This document shows positions 53,337 to 54,033 of a DNA stretch of 54,033 bases, piece after piece. Position 1 is the first letter of the stretch, and every line of letters begins with the position of its first letter. Location of the stretch: positions 1 through 54,033 of the forward strand of contig NZ_CANBCQ010000010.1 in assembly GCF_947367125.1 (NCBI RefSeq). Reading direction: 5' to 3'. Position numbers and translations under genes: made by a program. A model generated the notes under the pieces. It was not told where the DNA came from. It did no database searches and saw only the letters and a list, made by a program, of their open reading frames with translations. The DNA is from an uncultured Lactobacillus sp. Lineage in GTDB: Bacteria > Bacillota > Bacilli > Lactobacillales > Lactobacillaceae.

Positions 53337-54033
53337 CTAGCTCCTAGACCATAATAATAGGACGATCAAAATTCTTAAGTGAGTTTTGATCGTCCTTTTT
53401 TCTTTTAAAACTAAATAAAAATGGTCTTTTGACCATCTTCTGTTCCAATATTTGCTTATATTCATCATCATGAAGGCTATTCCGATATCGGTTTCAACTT
53501 TCTTTTTGCCTCTTAGATGTGTTCTGCGCATGCCAAATACGTTCTTCAAATGTCCAAAAACTGGCTCCACATCATATTTTCTCATACCGTAGATGTGTTT
53601 GCCTTCTTCGCTTTGAAGAACTTCTTTTGCTTTTTCTTTTAAATATTGCCAGTTTGGGTTATAGCGTACTTGACGCTGGCGTCCGCTAGCCGTCTTGGCT
53701 AATTGTTCCAGTTCTGGCGTAAGCTGAAACTCGTCTGCTTCATAGACCTTAAAATCGCGCACCTGACCTGTCGAGCGATCCTTGCGCTGGCTATAATATT
53801 TGAAGTTGAATCTAACGCCAAGATGGTCAATGTAATAATCGTCTTTTTCATTGTAGTACCAGTTGCTCAGCTTGGACGGATCGTTTTTGTACTTTCTACT
53901 TTGTTCCTTTTCATACATGGTGTAGGGAATAAAATACTTCTGGTCTGGATATTTTTCTTCCAGCATTGAGTAATTATATTCGCTGCCATAGCCAGCATCA
54001 GCTACGATCTTATCGAATTTATCCAACACGGTC
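53337..54033 (-). CDS. IS1182-family transposase, C-terminal part
   Basis: About 231 residues from the 3' end of a transposase gene that continues past the window. It has the DDE block IVADAGYGSEYNYSML (second Asp), the zinc/basic region RYKNDPSKLSNWYYN and the catalytic Glu region GKHIYGMRKYDVEPVFGHLKNVFGMRRTHLRGKKKVETDIG, typical of IS1182. The reading frame is open at the window edge; an internal GTG at 54029 is not the true start. Confidence 0.85.
   Translation of the reverse strand, partial: TVLDKFDKIVADAGYGSEYNYSMLEEKYPDQKYFIPYTMYEKEQSRKYKNDPSKLSNWYYNEKDDYYIDHLGVRFNFKYYSQRKDRSTGQVRDFKVYEADEFQLTPELEQLAKTASGRQRQVRYNPNWQYLKEKAKEVLQSEEGKHIYGMRKYDVEPVFGHLKNVFGMRRTHLRGKKKVETDIGIAFMMMNISKYWNRRWSKDHFYLVLKEKRTIKTHLRILIVLLLWSRS
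53359..53401. terminator. Terminator-like hairpin at the IS end
   Basis: AGGACGATCAAAA and TTTTGATCGTCCTTTTTT pair around TTCTTAAGTGAG. It could end the LytTR-LiaF operon on the plus strand. Confidence 0.8.

Larger units (their letters stand above)
53320..54033 (-). mobile_element. IS1182-type insertion sequence, right-hand part of the window (partial)
   Basis: The element's end is probably near 53320-53330, where GTGTCTGGGAAAAAACT begins. The transposase gene runs off the window. The hairpin at 53359-53401 lies within the last codons and could end transcription in both directions. The other end and target duplication are not visible. Confidence 0.6.

Noticed and set aside
1..54033. CRISPR arrays, tRNA or rRNA genes
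   Set aside because: No spaced identical repeats of CRISPR type, no CCA-ending cloverleaf candidates and no rRNA-like stretches were seen on reading; only the SRP RNA and leader RNAs were recognised.

Overview
The window is low-GC Firmicute DNA whose gene content fits a Lactobacillus of the acidophilus/helveticus/crispatus group. It carries a PepC aminopeptidase, a Pst operon with two pstB genes, a formyl-CoA transferase/oxalyl-CoA decarboxylase pair, a Lactobacillus-type SigH/ComX-like sigma factor, and lactobacillus-type IS elements. I infer the group from protein content and codon usage; no database was searched. A partial insertion sequence lies at each end (ISL3-like on the left, IS1182-like on the right) and a complete ISLre2-type element at 23474-25060 sits just upstream of rplJ-rplL.

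Layout. 1-235: left IS fragment. 345-656: M-box (Mg2+) riboswitch followed only by a 40-residue membrane peptide. 728-3024 (minus): a small coiled-coil protein, pepC and a GNAT-like protein. 3159-9364: dut-radA, gltX, then cysS-mrnC-rlmB. 9492-14393: SigH-like sigma factor, two proteins of unknown function, a gluconate-type sugar kinase and, on the minus strand, a DXS-like enzyme. 14579-16896: rpmG, secE, nusG, rplK and rplA, with probable L1-binding mRNA elements. 17023-22032: pstS-pstC-pstA-pstB-pstB-phoU. 22184-23368: an auxin-efflux-carrier-type permease. 25081-26199: L10 leader and rplJ-rplL. 26273-30647: ion channel, RsmC-like methyltransferase, small membrane protein, tadA, SRP RNA and dnaX. 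30653-35818: a GT-D-type glycosyltransferase inside the dnaX-ybaB-recR cluster, then yaaL, tmk, the c-di-AMP receptor gene darA, holB, yabA and rsmI. 35821-39485: acyl-ACP thioesterase, folT, and tsaB-rimI-tsaD. 39542-43885 (minus): two class III CoA transferases and oxalyl-CoA decarboxylase. 44111-46030 (minus): ABC-F protein. 46207-46851: rex.

The most unusual part is 46943-51930, a compact AT-rich island between rex and a LytTR/LiaF-like gene pair. It encodes an Rgg-type regulator, a possible 13-residue (or 10-residue) hydrophobic signalling peptide, and a 23-residue precursor peptide with a Cys-rich C-terminus (core TCNCTTAC) behind a strong ribosome binding site. A stem-loop attenuator follows, then a 762-residue fusion of a ThiF/E1-like adenylating domain with a degenerate M3 peptidase-like domain, and a 524-residue ABC exporter. 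Together these look like a quorum-regulated RiPP (ribosomally made, modified peptide) locus. It has no YcaO, radical SAM or lanthionine enzyme, so the E1-like/M3-like fusion would have to be the main modifying enzyme. I do not recognise a characterised system with this composition.

Other points worth following are a direct repeat upstream of the LytTR gene that fits a LytTR binding site, a potassium-channel-like protein with an altered selectivity filter (TVGYD), L1-site mimics before both rplK and rplA, and an operator-like palindrome in front of the oxalate operon.
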